Source: MED-G105 sp039819085 (lineage in GTDB: Bacteria; Pseudomonadota; Alphaproteobacteria; Caulobacterales; Parvularculaceae). From it: a stretch of DNA of 64,000 bases. The notes beneath the pieces were generated by a model. It saw only the letters and a list, made by a program, of their open reading frames with translations, had not been told where the DNA came from and searched no databases. A program made the translations under genes and the position numbers. Below are positions 36,701 through 44,785 of this stretch, one piece after another; the stretch's first letter is position 1, and every line of letters begins with the position of its first letter. The stretch spans positions 124,001 to 188,000 of the forward strand of contig JBCBSQ010000003.1 in NCBI GenBank assembly GCA_039819085.1. Direction: 5' to 3'.

Positions 36701-37326
36701 CGGTCATGCGATCGGTTGCATTTGCTCTTGCGGCCCTTTGGGGGCTCGGCGCCGCGTCCGCGGCGATGGCGCAATCGGAGACAGCGTTGCAGACTGCGCC
36801 CCAGACAGCGTTGCAGACTGCGCCCCAGACAGCGTTGCAGACTGCGCCCCAGACAGCGTTGCAGACTGCGCCCCAGACTGCGATCCAGACTGCGCCCCAG
36901 ACTGCGATCCAGACTGCGCCCAAGTCTGGGCTCCAGACAGCGACGCCGCCAGCCGTCGAGCGGTCAGCGCCGTCAAAGGCGATTGCCACACGGAACATCC
37001 GGGCGGGCGATGTCATTGGCGAAGGCGATCTCGTCGCGGCCGACGGCTTTGGCGCGCCCCCTCCAGGGATGATCGGCCTGCAGGCGACGCGGAGCGTCTA
37101 CAAGGGCGGCGTCGTTCCGGCGTCCGCATTGCGGCCGCCGATCATGGTGACCCGCAACTCGATCGTCGCAATGGAGTATCGCAATGGCGGACTTGTCATC
37201 CGGACAGAAGGACGCGCGCTTAGTGAAGGCGCAAATGGCGATCTCGTCCGGGTGATGAATCTCGGTTCCCGGCAGACGATCAGCGCCAGAATTGTCGGCC
37301 CCGGCCAGGTGCGAGTGGGAGGATAG
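36697..37326 (+). CDS. flgA: Flagellar P-ring assembly chaperone FlgA with N-terminal octapeptide repeats
   Basis: A 209-residue periplasmic protein assisting FlgI assembly. A signal peptide (ALAALWGLGAASAAMA) is followed by about six copies of an eight-residue T-A-L/I-Q-T-A-P-Q unit (about 29-76), then the SAF-type C-terminal domain: RNIRAGDVIGEGDLVAADG, ATRSVYKGGVVPASALRPP and NGDLVRVMNLGSRQTISARI. The start is GTG 36697, overlapping the flgG stop (GTGA); ATG 36706 is possible. The repeats are encoded by 24-bp tandem copies. Confidence 0.9.
   Translation: MTVMRSVAFALAALWGLGAASAAMAQSETALQTAPQTALQTAPQTALQTAPQTALQTAPQTAIQTAPQTAIQTAPKSGLQTATPPAVERSAPSKAIATRNIRAGDVIGEGDLVAADGFGAPPPGMIGLQATRSVYKGGVVPASALRPPIMVTRNSIVAMEYRNGGLVIRTEGRALSEGANGDLVRVMNLGSRQTISARIVGPGQVRVGG
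36781..36924 (+). repeat. 24-bp tandem repeat (minisatellite) inside flgA
   Basis: Six 24-base units: four identical copies (36781-36876) and two variants with ACTGCGATCCAG at the start of the unit (36877-36924), followed by a degenerate part-copy. Each unit contains two related halves ending in CAG. The unit length is a multiple of three, so copy number changes keep the frame. Confidence 0.95.
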
Positions 37327-37327
37327 G

Positions 37328-38077
37328 ATGGGAGCCAAAACCCTATGCTGCGTCGTCGTCGCGCTGCTTGTCGCCGGTGGATGCTCAACGCGGTTCGACC
37401 ATGTGGGCAAGGGGCCGACCATGACGCCGCCGAACGACCCCAGGGGCACCGTGCCGCGCGAGTTCAAGCCGATGCCCGTGACGGCCCGGCGCCCTGATCC
37501 TTCAACCGAGTCGCCGGGGCTTGGATCACTATGGCATTCCGGTCCGCAGTCCCTGTTTGGGGACCGCCGCGCCCGAACCGTTGGGGATATTCTCACGGTT
37601 CTGATCGAGATTGACGACCAGGCGCAAATCCGCAATCGGTCGAACCGGATCAAGACCGGTGAGGAAAACCTGAATGCGCCGGCGCTTTTCGGCCTGCCGA
37701 GTCTCGCCGCTGACGTGCTGCCGGGCGGCGCGGGGCTTGCGCCAGCTCTTGATATTGATTCCACGTCACGCACCGTCGGGGACGGGCTTATTCAGCGTCA
37801 GGAGCGAATTACGCTGCGTGTCGCGGCCACCGTGAAGCAGGTTCTGCCGAACGGCCATCTCATGATCGTCGGCGATCAGGAGATTCGCGTGAACAACGAG
37901 CTGAGAGACCTTCAGGTGGCGGGCGTCATCCGGCCTGAAGACATATCTCGTCAGAACATTATCACATACGACAAGATCGCCGGCGCGCGCATCGCTTATG
38001 GCGGCCGCGGACAATTGATGGATCTGCACCAGCCGCGCTACGGCCAGCAGATTTTCGACATCATCTCGCCATTCTAG
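37328..38077 (+). CDS. flgH: Flagellar L-ring lipoprotein FlgH
   Basis: A 249-residue outer-membrane ring protein. The signal peptide ends in a lipobox, VAGGC, at about Cys19. Core motifs are SLWHSGPQSLFGDRRARTVGD, DILTVLIEIDDQAQIRN, and LMIVGDQEIRVNNELRDLQV then GVIRPEDISRQNII, all typical of FlgH. ATG 37328 starts one base after the flgA stop. Confidence 0.96.
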   Translation: MGAKTLCCVVVALLVAGGCSTRFDHVGKGPTMTPPNDPRGTVPREFKPMPVTARRPDPSTESPGLGSLWHSGPQSLFGDRRARTVGDILTVLIEIDDQAQIRNRSNRIKTGEENLNAPALFGLPSLAADVLPGGAGLAPALDIDSTSRTVGDGLIQRQERITLRVAATVKQVLPNGHLMIVGDQEIRVNNELRDLQVAGVIRPEDISRQNIITYDKIAGARIAYGGRGQLMDLHQPRYGQQIFDIISPF

Positions 38078-38090
38078 TTCGGGGAAGACG

Positions 38091-38729
38091 ATGCCGAAGC
38101 TCTTTGCGTTAATTCTGGTTCTTGTTGGCGCGGTCGGCGGCGGCGCGGGCGGCTATTTCGCCAAGCAGATGCTGTCAGGCGACGCTCCCGCAGAGGATCA
38201 CGAAGAAGCGGACGCGCATGGCGGCGGGAAAAATGACGCCAAGGCGAAGGAGGCGGACGGCGCGCACGGCGATAAACATGAACCTACCGGAACGGATAAG
38301 CACGCCAAGAAAGGCGGCAAAAAGGATCATGGGAAAGCCAATAGCGGAAAAAAGGGTTCAGATGGCCATGGCGGCAAAGGCGATGACCCGTACGCTCTCA
38401 ATGATGGTCGGAACTACTTCAAATTCAGCCGCCAGTTCGTCGTGCCGATTGTGGCGGAGGAAGGCGTCAAGTCACTGGTGGTGTTGGACCTAAACCTGGA
38501 AATGGACAACGACGCCGCGGAACGCTTCTACGTTCGTGAGCCCAAGCTACGCGATGCGCTGATGATCGAACTCCTGGATATCGCCAATGAAGGCCGGTTC
38601 AGCGGCGTACTGACGGATCGCCGAAACCTTGAGCTGGTTCGCGTCGATTTGCTGAACGCGGTCCAGGATGTTGAAGGCGACGTCGTTCATGACGTTCTGA
38701 TCCAGGACATCATGCGCCAGGACCTATAG
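38091..38729 (+). CDS. FliL-family protein (second copy)
   Basis: A 212-residue FliL-domain protein: N-terminal transmembrane helix (LFALILVLVGAVGGGAGGYF), a His/Lys/Gly/Asp-rich linker of about 70 residues, and a C-terminal periplasmic domain with FKFSRQFVVPIV, SLVVLDLNLEMD and LRDALMIELLDIANEGRFSG. It is distinct in sequence from the FliL at 30242-30820. Last gene of the fliL-motA-flg operon. Which of the two is the main stator-associated FliL is not clear. Confidence 0.82.
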   Translation: MPKLFALILVLVGAVGGGAGGYFAKQMLSGDAPAEDHEEADAHGGGKNDAKAKEADGAHGDKHEPTGTDKHAKKGGKKDHGKANSGKKGSDGHGGKGDDPYALNDGRNYFKFSRQFVVPIVAEEGVKSLVVLDLNLEMDNDAAERFYVREPKLRDALMIELLDIANEGRFSGVLTDRRNLELVRVDLLNAVQDVEGDVVHDVLIQDIMRQDL

Positions 38730-38814
38730 AAGACGCGTTCCGCGACGCTGCCACTCTTCTCTCAAGTGGGCGATCGCCCTGTCGGTCAGCAGCTGAACGC
38801 TCCGACGGCGGAAT

Positions 38815-39504
38815 CTAGCTTGTTTCGTCGCGCGGCAGGATTGCGGTGATTTCGTCTGCCCCGATGGATGCGCCGGATGAGAGGGTCAGCCGCCAACCGT
38901 CGGACCCAAGACGCGCTGCCTCCACTGTGCCGATTTGCGGAGCGACTTCGGTGCGGGCGACGCTGTTGCCGCGCATATACTCAAGTTCGATTGTATAATC
39001 GCCGTTCAGAACGCGGCCGCCGGTTCCGTCTTCGCCACGCCAGACATGCTCCGTTTGGCTTTTGTCGAGTTCAACACGGCCGGCGATCTCGCCGTTGGTG
39101 TCCCGGATCGCCGCCACCACTCTGTCATATTGCGCGGCGTCGGGGGTCGAAAATGACACTTCCTGGCCATTGAATCTGACGTTGCTGGCGCGGCTCTCCA
39201 CCGTCTGCCCCATCAATTCGGCGACTGAGTCGAATTCGTTTTGTCCAACGGACGACGCAATCTGGTTGAGCGTGTCGTTTGTTTGAATTTGTTGCTCGAC
39301 GGACGAGAATGTCGCGAGCTGAGTGACCCACTCCGTTGAGTCGGCTGGGCTGAGCGGGTCCTGGTTCTCCAATTGCGCCGTCAAGAGCGTAAGGAACGTA
39401 TCAAAGTCAGACGTCAGAACGTTGGCGGTGCTGTTGGCGTCATCTTCCGCCGACGTCGTTTGCTGTCGAGCGGTCGTCGTGGAGGTGGCGTTCACCGGGT
39501 CCAT
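38815..39504 (-). CDS. flgD: Flagellar hook assembly (cap) protein FlgD
   Basis: A 229-residue hook cap protein. The conserved N-terminal region reads FDTFLTLLTAQLENQDPLSP and STEWVTQLATFSSVEQQIQTN; the C-terminal part has an Ig-like domain with RVLNGDYTIELEY. ATG 39504, preceded by GGGAG, was chosen over an upstream frame start at 39567. Follows fliK by 22 bases. Confidence 0.94.
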   Translation of the reverse strand: MDPVNATSTTTARQQTTSAEDDANSTANVLTSDFDTFLTLLTAQLENQDPLSPADSTEWVTQLATFSSVEQQIQTNDTLNQIASSVGQNEFDSVAELMGQTVESRASNVRFNGQEVSFSTPDAAQYDRVVAAIRDTNGEIAGRVELDKSQTEHVWRGEDGTGGRVLNGDYTIELEYMRGNSVARTEVAPQIGTVEAARLGSDGWRLTLSSGASIGADEITAILPRDETS

Positions 39505-39526
39505 CGAATGTCTCCCATGCGTGATG

Positions 39527-40891
39527 TCAAACTCGAATATCGACGCCGCGATCAGTGCGGACGCCAAGTTTCGCCGCTGCGTTCATCTCCTCTGGCGCCA
39601 GGGCGGCGATCGAGTCGGATGAAGGTTCATTCTGGCTCGGCGCGCCGCCATCTCCCGCCTCCCGGCCACCGGACTCAGAAAAGTCAAGTTGCGCGTCGGG
39701 GAACCCCGCGTCAGCCAGCGCCTGACGCAAGTCGGCTTCATTCATCTTCATCAATTGGCGGGTTGCGTCGTTTTCGATCGAGAGCTGCGCAAATAGCGTT
39801 CCTTGCTCGGAGAATTGCATTCTTATCTGGAGCGCGCCGAGCTCAGGCGGGTCTAGTTCGATCCGCACTTCGTCCTGGGCGGGATTGATTTGGATCGCCG
39901 CCGCTATCTGCGATGCTGCGCTGGCGGCGAGGAGGCCTTGGCGCGGCGCGGCGGCGCGTTCGGCGCCGGCCGCTTCCGCGCGCGGCTCGGTCGCGGCGGC
40001 GCTCAGAGCGCCATCTTGATCCGGAACCGCGCTGTTTTCGATCTCCAAGGCCGCCTGAGCTTCTGACGCTGGTTTCGGCTCCAGGTTTGATGTCGTTTCA
40101 AGCGCAGGTTTCGTCTCAGCAGTGAGCGTTATTTCGCCATCCGCGGCTGGCTCCAAGGCGCCGACAAGCTCTGTCTCCGGAGCGCTGTCAACACCACTTT
40201 GTACGTCGTCCGATGGTTGCGCGTCATTCACCGCCGGTTGATCAATCGCAATCGACGACCGTTGGATCGCAGTCTGCGGATCCTTTTTCAGCGCCTGGCC
40301 GTCGAGGCTGTCGGCATCTTGCCCGCTGTCTATTGCGGACGGGATCGCTGAAACGGTTTGGATGTCGTCATTAGCGGGTGCGGCGGCCACTTCAGGCGCA
40401 GCGGTGGGAGCAGCGGTGGTGAGATTGGCGTCGATGGCGTCTTGTGGCGGCGTCGTCGCTGGAGGCTGTGGCGTTTCCGCCTCCGCGACGAGCGGCGCAG
40501 GTTCCTGCGGCGTGTCGTTAAACGCAATCGCATCGACGTCTTGAAGTGTCGGCGCGGTCGTCTCTGGATCGGTCAGGGCGGGAGCGGTTGGCTGCGCTTG
40601 GCCGTCTTCCACAAGAGCGAGGTCAGGGTCAGGTTGCTGGACGATTGATTCACTTGACGCTGCGATAACCGCTGCGGGGGCCGCGTCCGTAGGCGGTCCA
40701 TCGCTATCCGGAGCAGGTTCGTCGTCCGGCGCCGAATTGCTAGCGGCGCCGTCATTTTCTCGCGCGCTCGGGCGGCGAGCACTCGATTGCGCTTCGACTT
40801 CCTTGCTGAAACCGTCACCGGTGGAGGATTGCGGCGAACGACGCGGGGCGTCGACGGCGATTGGAGCTTCCGGCAACGGAGCGACGTTCAT
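39527..40891 (-). CDS. fliK: Flagellar hook-length control protein FliK
   Basis: A 454-residue protein with a long, low-complexity Ala/Pro/Glu/Asp/Thr-rich region (about 20-320) that acts as the molecular ruler in this family, and a C-terminal substrate-switching domain: VRIELDPPELGALQIRMQF, LSIENDATRQLMKMNEADLR and LADAGFPDAQLDFSES. Only the last domain is conserved. Divergent from flgJ; upstream of flgD. Confidence 0.92.
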   Translation of the reverse strand: MNVAPLPEAPIAVDAPRRSPQSSTGDGFSKEVEAQSSARRPSARENDGAASNSAPDDEPAPDSDGPPTDAAPAAVIAASSESIVQQPDPDLALVEDGQAQPTAPALTDPETTAPTLQDVDAIAFNDTPQEPAPLVAEAETPQPPATTPPQDAIDANLTTAAPTAAPEVAAAPANDDIQTVSAIPSAIDSGQDADSLDGQALKKDPQTAIQRSSIAIDQPAVNDAQPSDDVQSGVDSAPETELVGALEPAADGEITLTAETKPALETTSNLEPKPASEAQAALEIENSAVPDQDGALSAAATEPRAEAAGAERAAAPRQGLLAASAASQIAAAIQINPAQDEVRIELDPPELGALQIRMQFSEQGTLFAQLSIENDATRQLMKMNEADLRQALADAGFPDAQLDFSESGGREAGDGGAPSQNEPSSDSIAALAPEEMNAAAKLGVRTDRGVDIRV

Positions 40892-40994
40892 TTGGAATCC
40901 TTTAACTATCCAACAAGGATCATTTTATACAAAAGCCTTACTTTGCAGTTACGGACATCCAAGAATTAGGAACAACACCTCAAGGGGTTCTGTG

Positions 40995-41327
40995 ATGTCG
41001 AATGAAGTCGCCAATCGTCTGACCGCGCCGTCGGCGTCGCCGACCCGCTATGAGCCGGCTCGGGTCGTCAACAAGAGTGATGCGGACATTCCCGAGGCGG
41101 AACGGCGGCGCATGAAGGATGCGGCGGAAGAGTTCGAAGCGGTGTTCATCGGACAGATGTTGAAGCATGCTGGACTGGAAGAGGCGTTTGGGCCCGAAGC
41201 GTCGTCTTTCTCTCATGTGATACTGAGTGAGATCGCCCTGGATGTGGCGGGTGGGTATGATTTCGGAATCGCCGAAGAGGCCTACGAGGTCATGGTGGCG
41301 AGATACAAGGGAGGTCCGCGGCAATGA
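40995..41327 (+). CDS. flgJ: Rod-binding protein, FlgJ N-terminal domain type
   Basis: A 110-residue protein equal to the rod-scaffolding half of FlgJ only, as in most alphaproteobacteria that lack the fused muramidase. The core reads MKDAAEEFEAVFIGQMLKHAG, followed by DFGIAEEAYEVMVARY. ATG 40995 follows AAGGGG. The stop overlaps the FlgN-like gene by four bases. Confidence 0.9.
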   Translation: MSNEVANRLTAPSASPTRYEPARVVNKSDADIPEAERRRMKDAAEEFEAVFIGQMLKHAGLEEAFGPEASSFSHVILSEIALDVAGGYDFGIAEEAYEVMVARYKGGPRQ

Positions 41328-41707
41328 TGAGCGCGGAACTGGCGGATGCGGCGGGCGCGCTTGCAGACCTTCTGGACGCCGAAAGCGACGCCGTCACCAA
41401 AGGCGACCTTGGCGTGGCTTCAAGGAGCGTCGCGCAAAAGGAAAGACTTACCGTCGCGCTGGAGCGCCTCGCGGATGATTTCGACGGCGGCGCGCTCGAC
41501 GCCGCAACCGAGCGCCAGTTGATGCGGCTGAGGCGCGCGCGTATCCGCAATGAGCGGATTCTGGAAGGCGCCATCGAAGGCGTCGCGCAGGCGCAGGCGC
41601 GTGTGCGCCAGATCGCGCAACGCAGTTCCGAGGTCGGCGTTTACGGCCAGGATGGCGGCAAGCTTCAGTTTAATGAAGCAGCGCCGGGCCGGGGGCGACG
41701 GGCTTAG
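41324..41707 (+). CDS. flgN: FlgN-like flagellar export chaperone
   Basis: A 127-residue helical protein. The N-terminal segment AGALADLLDAESDAVTKGDL with VAQKERLTVALERL fits the FlgN pattern (L-x2-LL-x2-E-x2-A ... K-x2-L). FlgN chaperones FlgK and FlgL for export. A C-terminal Y-G-x2-G motif is also present. It overlaps flgJ by four bases. Homology is weak by eye; position supports it. Confidence 0.65.
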   Translation: MMSAELADAAGALADLLDAESDAVTKGDLGVASRSVAQKERLTVALERLADDFDGGALDAATERQLMRLRRARIRNERILEGAIEGVAQAQARVRQIAQRSSEVGVYGQDGGKLQFNEAAPGRGRRA

Positions 41708-42068
41708 ACGCGGGCGCATGGCCATTGCGGGCGCGCCGGGCGGGTCAAATGAAACGAACGCCGGTGGGCTTTCGCTTCTAGGCGAAGAATCCGGACGGTC
41801 CGCATCTGCTGACGCAAACATGACCTGCGTTAGCGCGCCGGATTAACTTGGCGTTAGAAGATACTCCGTAATTGATCAAATGCGACTGAAGTCGCCCGGC
41901 GACGCCAAAAGGCTCCCGACGCGCCGAAATGCGCGTATCTCGACGAAGATCGAGGGTCCCCGATCGAGCTTGCCGCTCGGTCCCAGAAAAGCGGACGTCG
42001 CTCCGTTCCGGGACAAAATCCCCTGTCATAACGGTCGAACGCCGTGAAGCTTAAAGGAACGTATACCA
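41708..42068. other. Leader region of the flagellin gene
   Basis: About 360 bases with no credible gene. It should contain the flagellin promoter and a long untranslated leader, the usual site of FlbT action. A CtrA-like element lies at 41843-41857. The ATG at 42069 follows AAAGGAACG. Confidence 0.5.
41843..41857. promoter_or_regulatory. Candidate CtrA-like box upstream of flagellin
   Basis: TTAACTTGGCGTTAG matches TTAA-N7-TTAA with one mismatch at the last base. It lies 212 bases upstream of the flagellin ATG. Pattern match only. Confidence 0.25.
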
Positions 42069-43679
42069 ATGGGTAGCCTTCTCACCAATACCGCGTCGAT
42101 GGTCGCGCTCTCCACGCTGCGCAACATCAACTCCAACCTCGCCGACGTCCAGAACCAGATCTCGACCGGCCTTCGCGTTTCGAACGCCCGCGACAATGCG
42201 GCCGTTTACGCGATTTCCTCGGTCATGAACTCGGACGTTCGCGGCTTCGAAGCCATCGGTTCGTCGCTCGCCCTCGGTTCCTCGACCGTCGCCGTTGCGC
42301 GAGGCGCGTCGGAGCAGGTCAACGAACTCCTGCAGGAGATCAAGGGCTCGATCGTCGCCGCCCAGGAAGACAATGTCGACCGGACCAAGATCCAGGAAGA
42401 CATTTCGCGCCTTCGCGACCAGATCGTCTCCATCGTTGACGCCGCGCAGTTCAACGGCCTCAACCTCGTCAAGGGCGACACGGAAGTCGATATCCTCGCC
42501 TCCCTCGACCGCGACAGCCAGCAGAACGTGACGTCCTCGTCGATCGCAATCACGCGCTTCGATCTGACCACGAACTCCGGCACCTTCGTCGATGATTCGG
42601 CGGATGCGAACCCGACCACAAGCGCCATCACTAAAGCGACGCTGACGGACAATGGTACCGACGGTCAGCTCACTGCGGCCGCCACGACCTACGACATCGA
42701 CTTCACCGATGGCGGCGATTCTGGCACTGTTGCGGCGAGCTCCGCCTTCACGATCGTCGTAGGCGAGGGCGCTGACCAGTTTACCGCCACCTACACGGCC
42801 GCGGACGGCGACTACGACAACGACGCCCTCACGCCAGATACGGCGGAGACCGTTGCGAGCGTGCTTGCCGGCCTTGTCGCCAGCTTCAACAACAACTCGA
42901 CCGATCCGGACCTGACCGCTGCAGTGAATTCTGGCGGCGACGGCATCGTCATCACCAACAACACCAACTTCAACGACTACGCCATCAACATTACGTCTGC
43001 TGGCGGAAGCGACGACACGATCGCTCCAGCGACTGGCGCTGGCGCCTCGCTTGACTCACGTGCGGAGACGCTGAGCCTCAGCTCCGCGACCGTCATCAAT
43101 TCCGGCGACGCTTTCCGGGTGACGATCGGTACGGAGAACTTCGACTATGTCGCCAAGAATGGCGATACAGCGAGTCAGGTGCTGACCGGCCTACAGTCGG
43201 CGATCAACAACGGCGTCAATGACGGCACCGTTTCCAACATCGCCGTTGAGGTGACGCTGCCTACGGACGCTGAGCCGATCGGTACGCTGAAGCTTGCGTC
43301 GACGACCGGCGACCAGGACCTCGCTCTCGCCCAGCGCGACAATGGCATCATCGGCGGCGGCCTTGAGCTTCTGGCTGACATTGACGTCTCCACTGAGACT
43401 TCGGCGACAAGCGCGCTGAACGTCATCGAAGACCTGATCCAGACCGCCATTGACGGCGCGGCTCAGTTCGGTTCGGCCCAGCGCCGCATCGACATCCAGT
43501 CGGACTTCATCCTGGATCTGACTGACTCCCTGAAGGCCGGGATCGGCTCGCTTGTCGACGCTGACCTTGAGCAGGCCTCGGCGCAACTGCAGTCCCTGCA
43601 GGTGCAGCAGCAGCTTGGCATCCAGGCGCTGTCGATCGCCAACCAGAACCCGCAGACGCTTCTGTCGCTGTTCCGGTAA
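42069..43679 (+). CDS. fliC: Flagellin
   Basis: A 536-residue filament subunit. The conserved D0/D1 N-terminus (TNTASMVALSTLRNINSNL, QISTGLRVSNARDNAAVYA) and C-terminus (QSLQVQQQLGIQALSIANQN, ending LLSLFR) are intact. Between about 180 and 430 is a Thr/Asp/Gly/Asn-rich insert in which two similar beta-rich repeats can be seen: one starting FTIVVGEGADQFTATY, the other FRVTIGTENFDYVAKNGD. Longer than small Caulobacter flagellins. Only flagellin in the window; flaF and flbT follow. Confidence 0.96.
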   Translation: MGSLLTNTASMVALSTLRNINSNLADVQNQISTGLRVSNARDNAAVYAISSVMNSDVRGFEAIGSSLALGSSTVAVARGASEQVNELLQEIKGSIVAAQEDNVDRTKIQEDISRLRDQIVSIVDAAQFNGLNLVKGDTEVDILASLDRDSQQNVTSSSIAITRFDLTTNSGTFVDDSADANPTTSAITKATLTDNGTDGQLTAAATTYDIDFTDGGDSGTVAASSAFTIVVGEGADQFTATYTAADGDYDNDALTPDTAETVASVLAGLVASFNNNSTDPDLTAAVNSGGDGIVITNNTNFNDYAINITSAGGSDDTIAPATGAGASLDSRAETLSLSSATVINSGDAFRVTIGTENFDYVAKNGDTASQVLTGLQSAINNGVNDGTVSNIAVEVTLPTDAEPIGTLKLASTTGDQDLALAQRDNGIIGGGLELLADIDVSTETSATSALNVIEDLIQTAIDGAAQFGSAQRRIDIQSDFILDLTDSLKAGIGSLVDADLEQASAQLQSLQVQQQLGIQALSIANQNPQTLLSLFR

Positions 43680-43691
43680 TCGAAACCTAAC

Positions 43692-43732
43692 GTCCGCGCC
43701 CGATGATCTGTCGGGCGCGGACATCTTTCGAT
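43692..43732 (+). terminator. Intrinsic terminator after flagellin
   Basis: Perfect 12-base arms (GTCCGCGCCCGA at 43692-43703 and its complement at 43711-43722) with a 7-base loop, followed by a moderately T-rich ATCTTTCGATTTG. Probably partial, as flaF and flbT lie downstream. Confidence 0.75.
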
Positions 43733-43763
43733 TTGTCTTGAACGTCTACGGGTTGTTTACGTT

Positions 43764-44198
43764 ATGTACGACGCTATGCCGAACCACTACGGTTCTGATC
43801 CGCACGCCGGCTACGCCGCCGCTACGCGCACCACTGCGACGGGCCGCGACGCGGAAGCCAAGATTTTCGCCCAGGTTATCGCCGGCCTTAACGCGGCGAG
43901 GGCGAGTTTCGACAAGGGCGAGGTCCGCCCAATGGCCGAAGCGATCTTCCGGAACGATCAATTATGGATCGCCCTGTCGGTCGATCTCCTCGCCGATGGC
44001 AACAAGTTGCCGCCTGAGCTTAGGTCGCAATTGCTTGATCTGGCCGTGTTCTCGCAGCGCCATGGCCGAAAAGTCCTGCTCAAAGAAGGCGACGTGCAGG
44101 AACTGATCAACGTCAACATGGCGGTCATGCGCGGGCTGAAGGGCGAAGGCGTCGAGCCCGCTGAAGAACCGGCGAAGGACGCCGAGGCGGCCGCATGA
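43764..44198 (+). CDS. flaF: Flagellar biosynthesis regulator FlaF
   Basis: A 144-residue cytoplasmic protein of the FlaF family, needed for flagellin export or synthesis in alphaproteobacteria. Motifs are AEAKIFAQVIAGLNAARAS and RNDQLWIALSVDLLADGNKL with LRSQLLDLAVFSQRHGRKVL. ATG 43764. Overlaps flbT by four bases. Confidence 0.92.
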   Translation: MYDAMPNHYGSDPHAGYAAATRTTATGRDAEAKIFAQVIAGLNAARASFDKGEVRPMAEAIFRNDQLWIALSVDLLADGNKLPPELRSQLLDLAVFSQRHGRKVLLKEGDVQELINVNMAVMRGLKGEGVEPAEEPAKDAEAAA

Positions 44199-44689
44199 GC
44201 GGTCTTGTTCTGAAGCTGCAGCCAGGCGAGCAGATCCTCGTCAACGGCGTCGTCATGCAGAATGGCGACCGGCGCGCGCAGCTTCGGATCAAGACGAAAG
44301 ACGCTCATATCCTGCGACTGCGCGATGCGATCCATCCGGACGAAGCCAATACGCCCGTGAAGCGCGTCTACTACGCCGCGCAGCTCATCGTCGCGGGTGA
44401 GGGCGATCCGGCTGAGGTCGGCCCGGTGCTCGAAAACGACATTGAATTGCTGCTCGACGTGTTCCGTGACGCCGATAGCCGCGAGGCGCTTTCCTTGGCG
44501 CACAAACATATCCGGGAACGGAATTTCTACTTCGCGATGCGCGAGTTGAAGCGCGTTCTGCCGATGGAGGCGAAGCTGCTGGCGATTGCCGGCGGCAAAG
44601 ACGCCGCGGATGAGGGCGCGTCCATCGCGGACACTGCGCCGGTCGGCTCCAATGGCGCGTCGCCATCAAAAGCGGCACAGGCGTCCTGA
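44195..44689 (+). CDS. flbT: Flagellin translation repressor FlbT
   Basis: A 164-residue protein that binds flagellin mRNA leaders and couples flagellin synthesis to assembly. Motifs are LVLKLQPGEQILVNGVVMQN, RVYYAAQLIVAG and ALSLAHKHIRERNFYFAMRE. The C-terminal 30 residues are low-complexity Ala/Gly/Ser. Coupled to flaF by an ATGA overlap. Confidence 0.95.
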   Translation: MSGLVLKLQPGEQILVNGVVMQNGDRRAQLRIKTKDAHILRLRDAIHPDEANTPVKRVYYAAQLIVAGEGDPAEVGPVLENDIELLLDVFRDADSREALSLAHKHIRERNFYFAMRELKRVLPMEAKLLAIAGGKDAADEGASIADTAPVGSNGASPSKAAQAS

Positions 44690-44785
44690 TCCGCTAACGG
44701 AGCAGTATCAAGCGGCGTTCGTCTGATCTATCCCATGACGGTTGTTTCAATGCGCCTATGCGGCGGCTGGCCGAGCGTCAGGTTA

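Noticed and set aside
36781..36924. Tandem repeats considered as a CRISPR array
   Set aside because: Units are directly contiguous with no unique spacers and lie in-frame inside flgA.
41778..42069. Minus-strand frames in the flagellin leader
   Set aside because: They overlap the expected promoter and leader, are Arg/Ser-rich and start without a Shine-Dalgarno.
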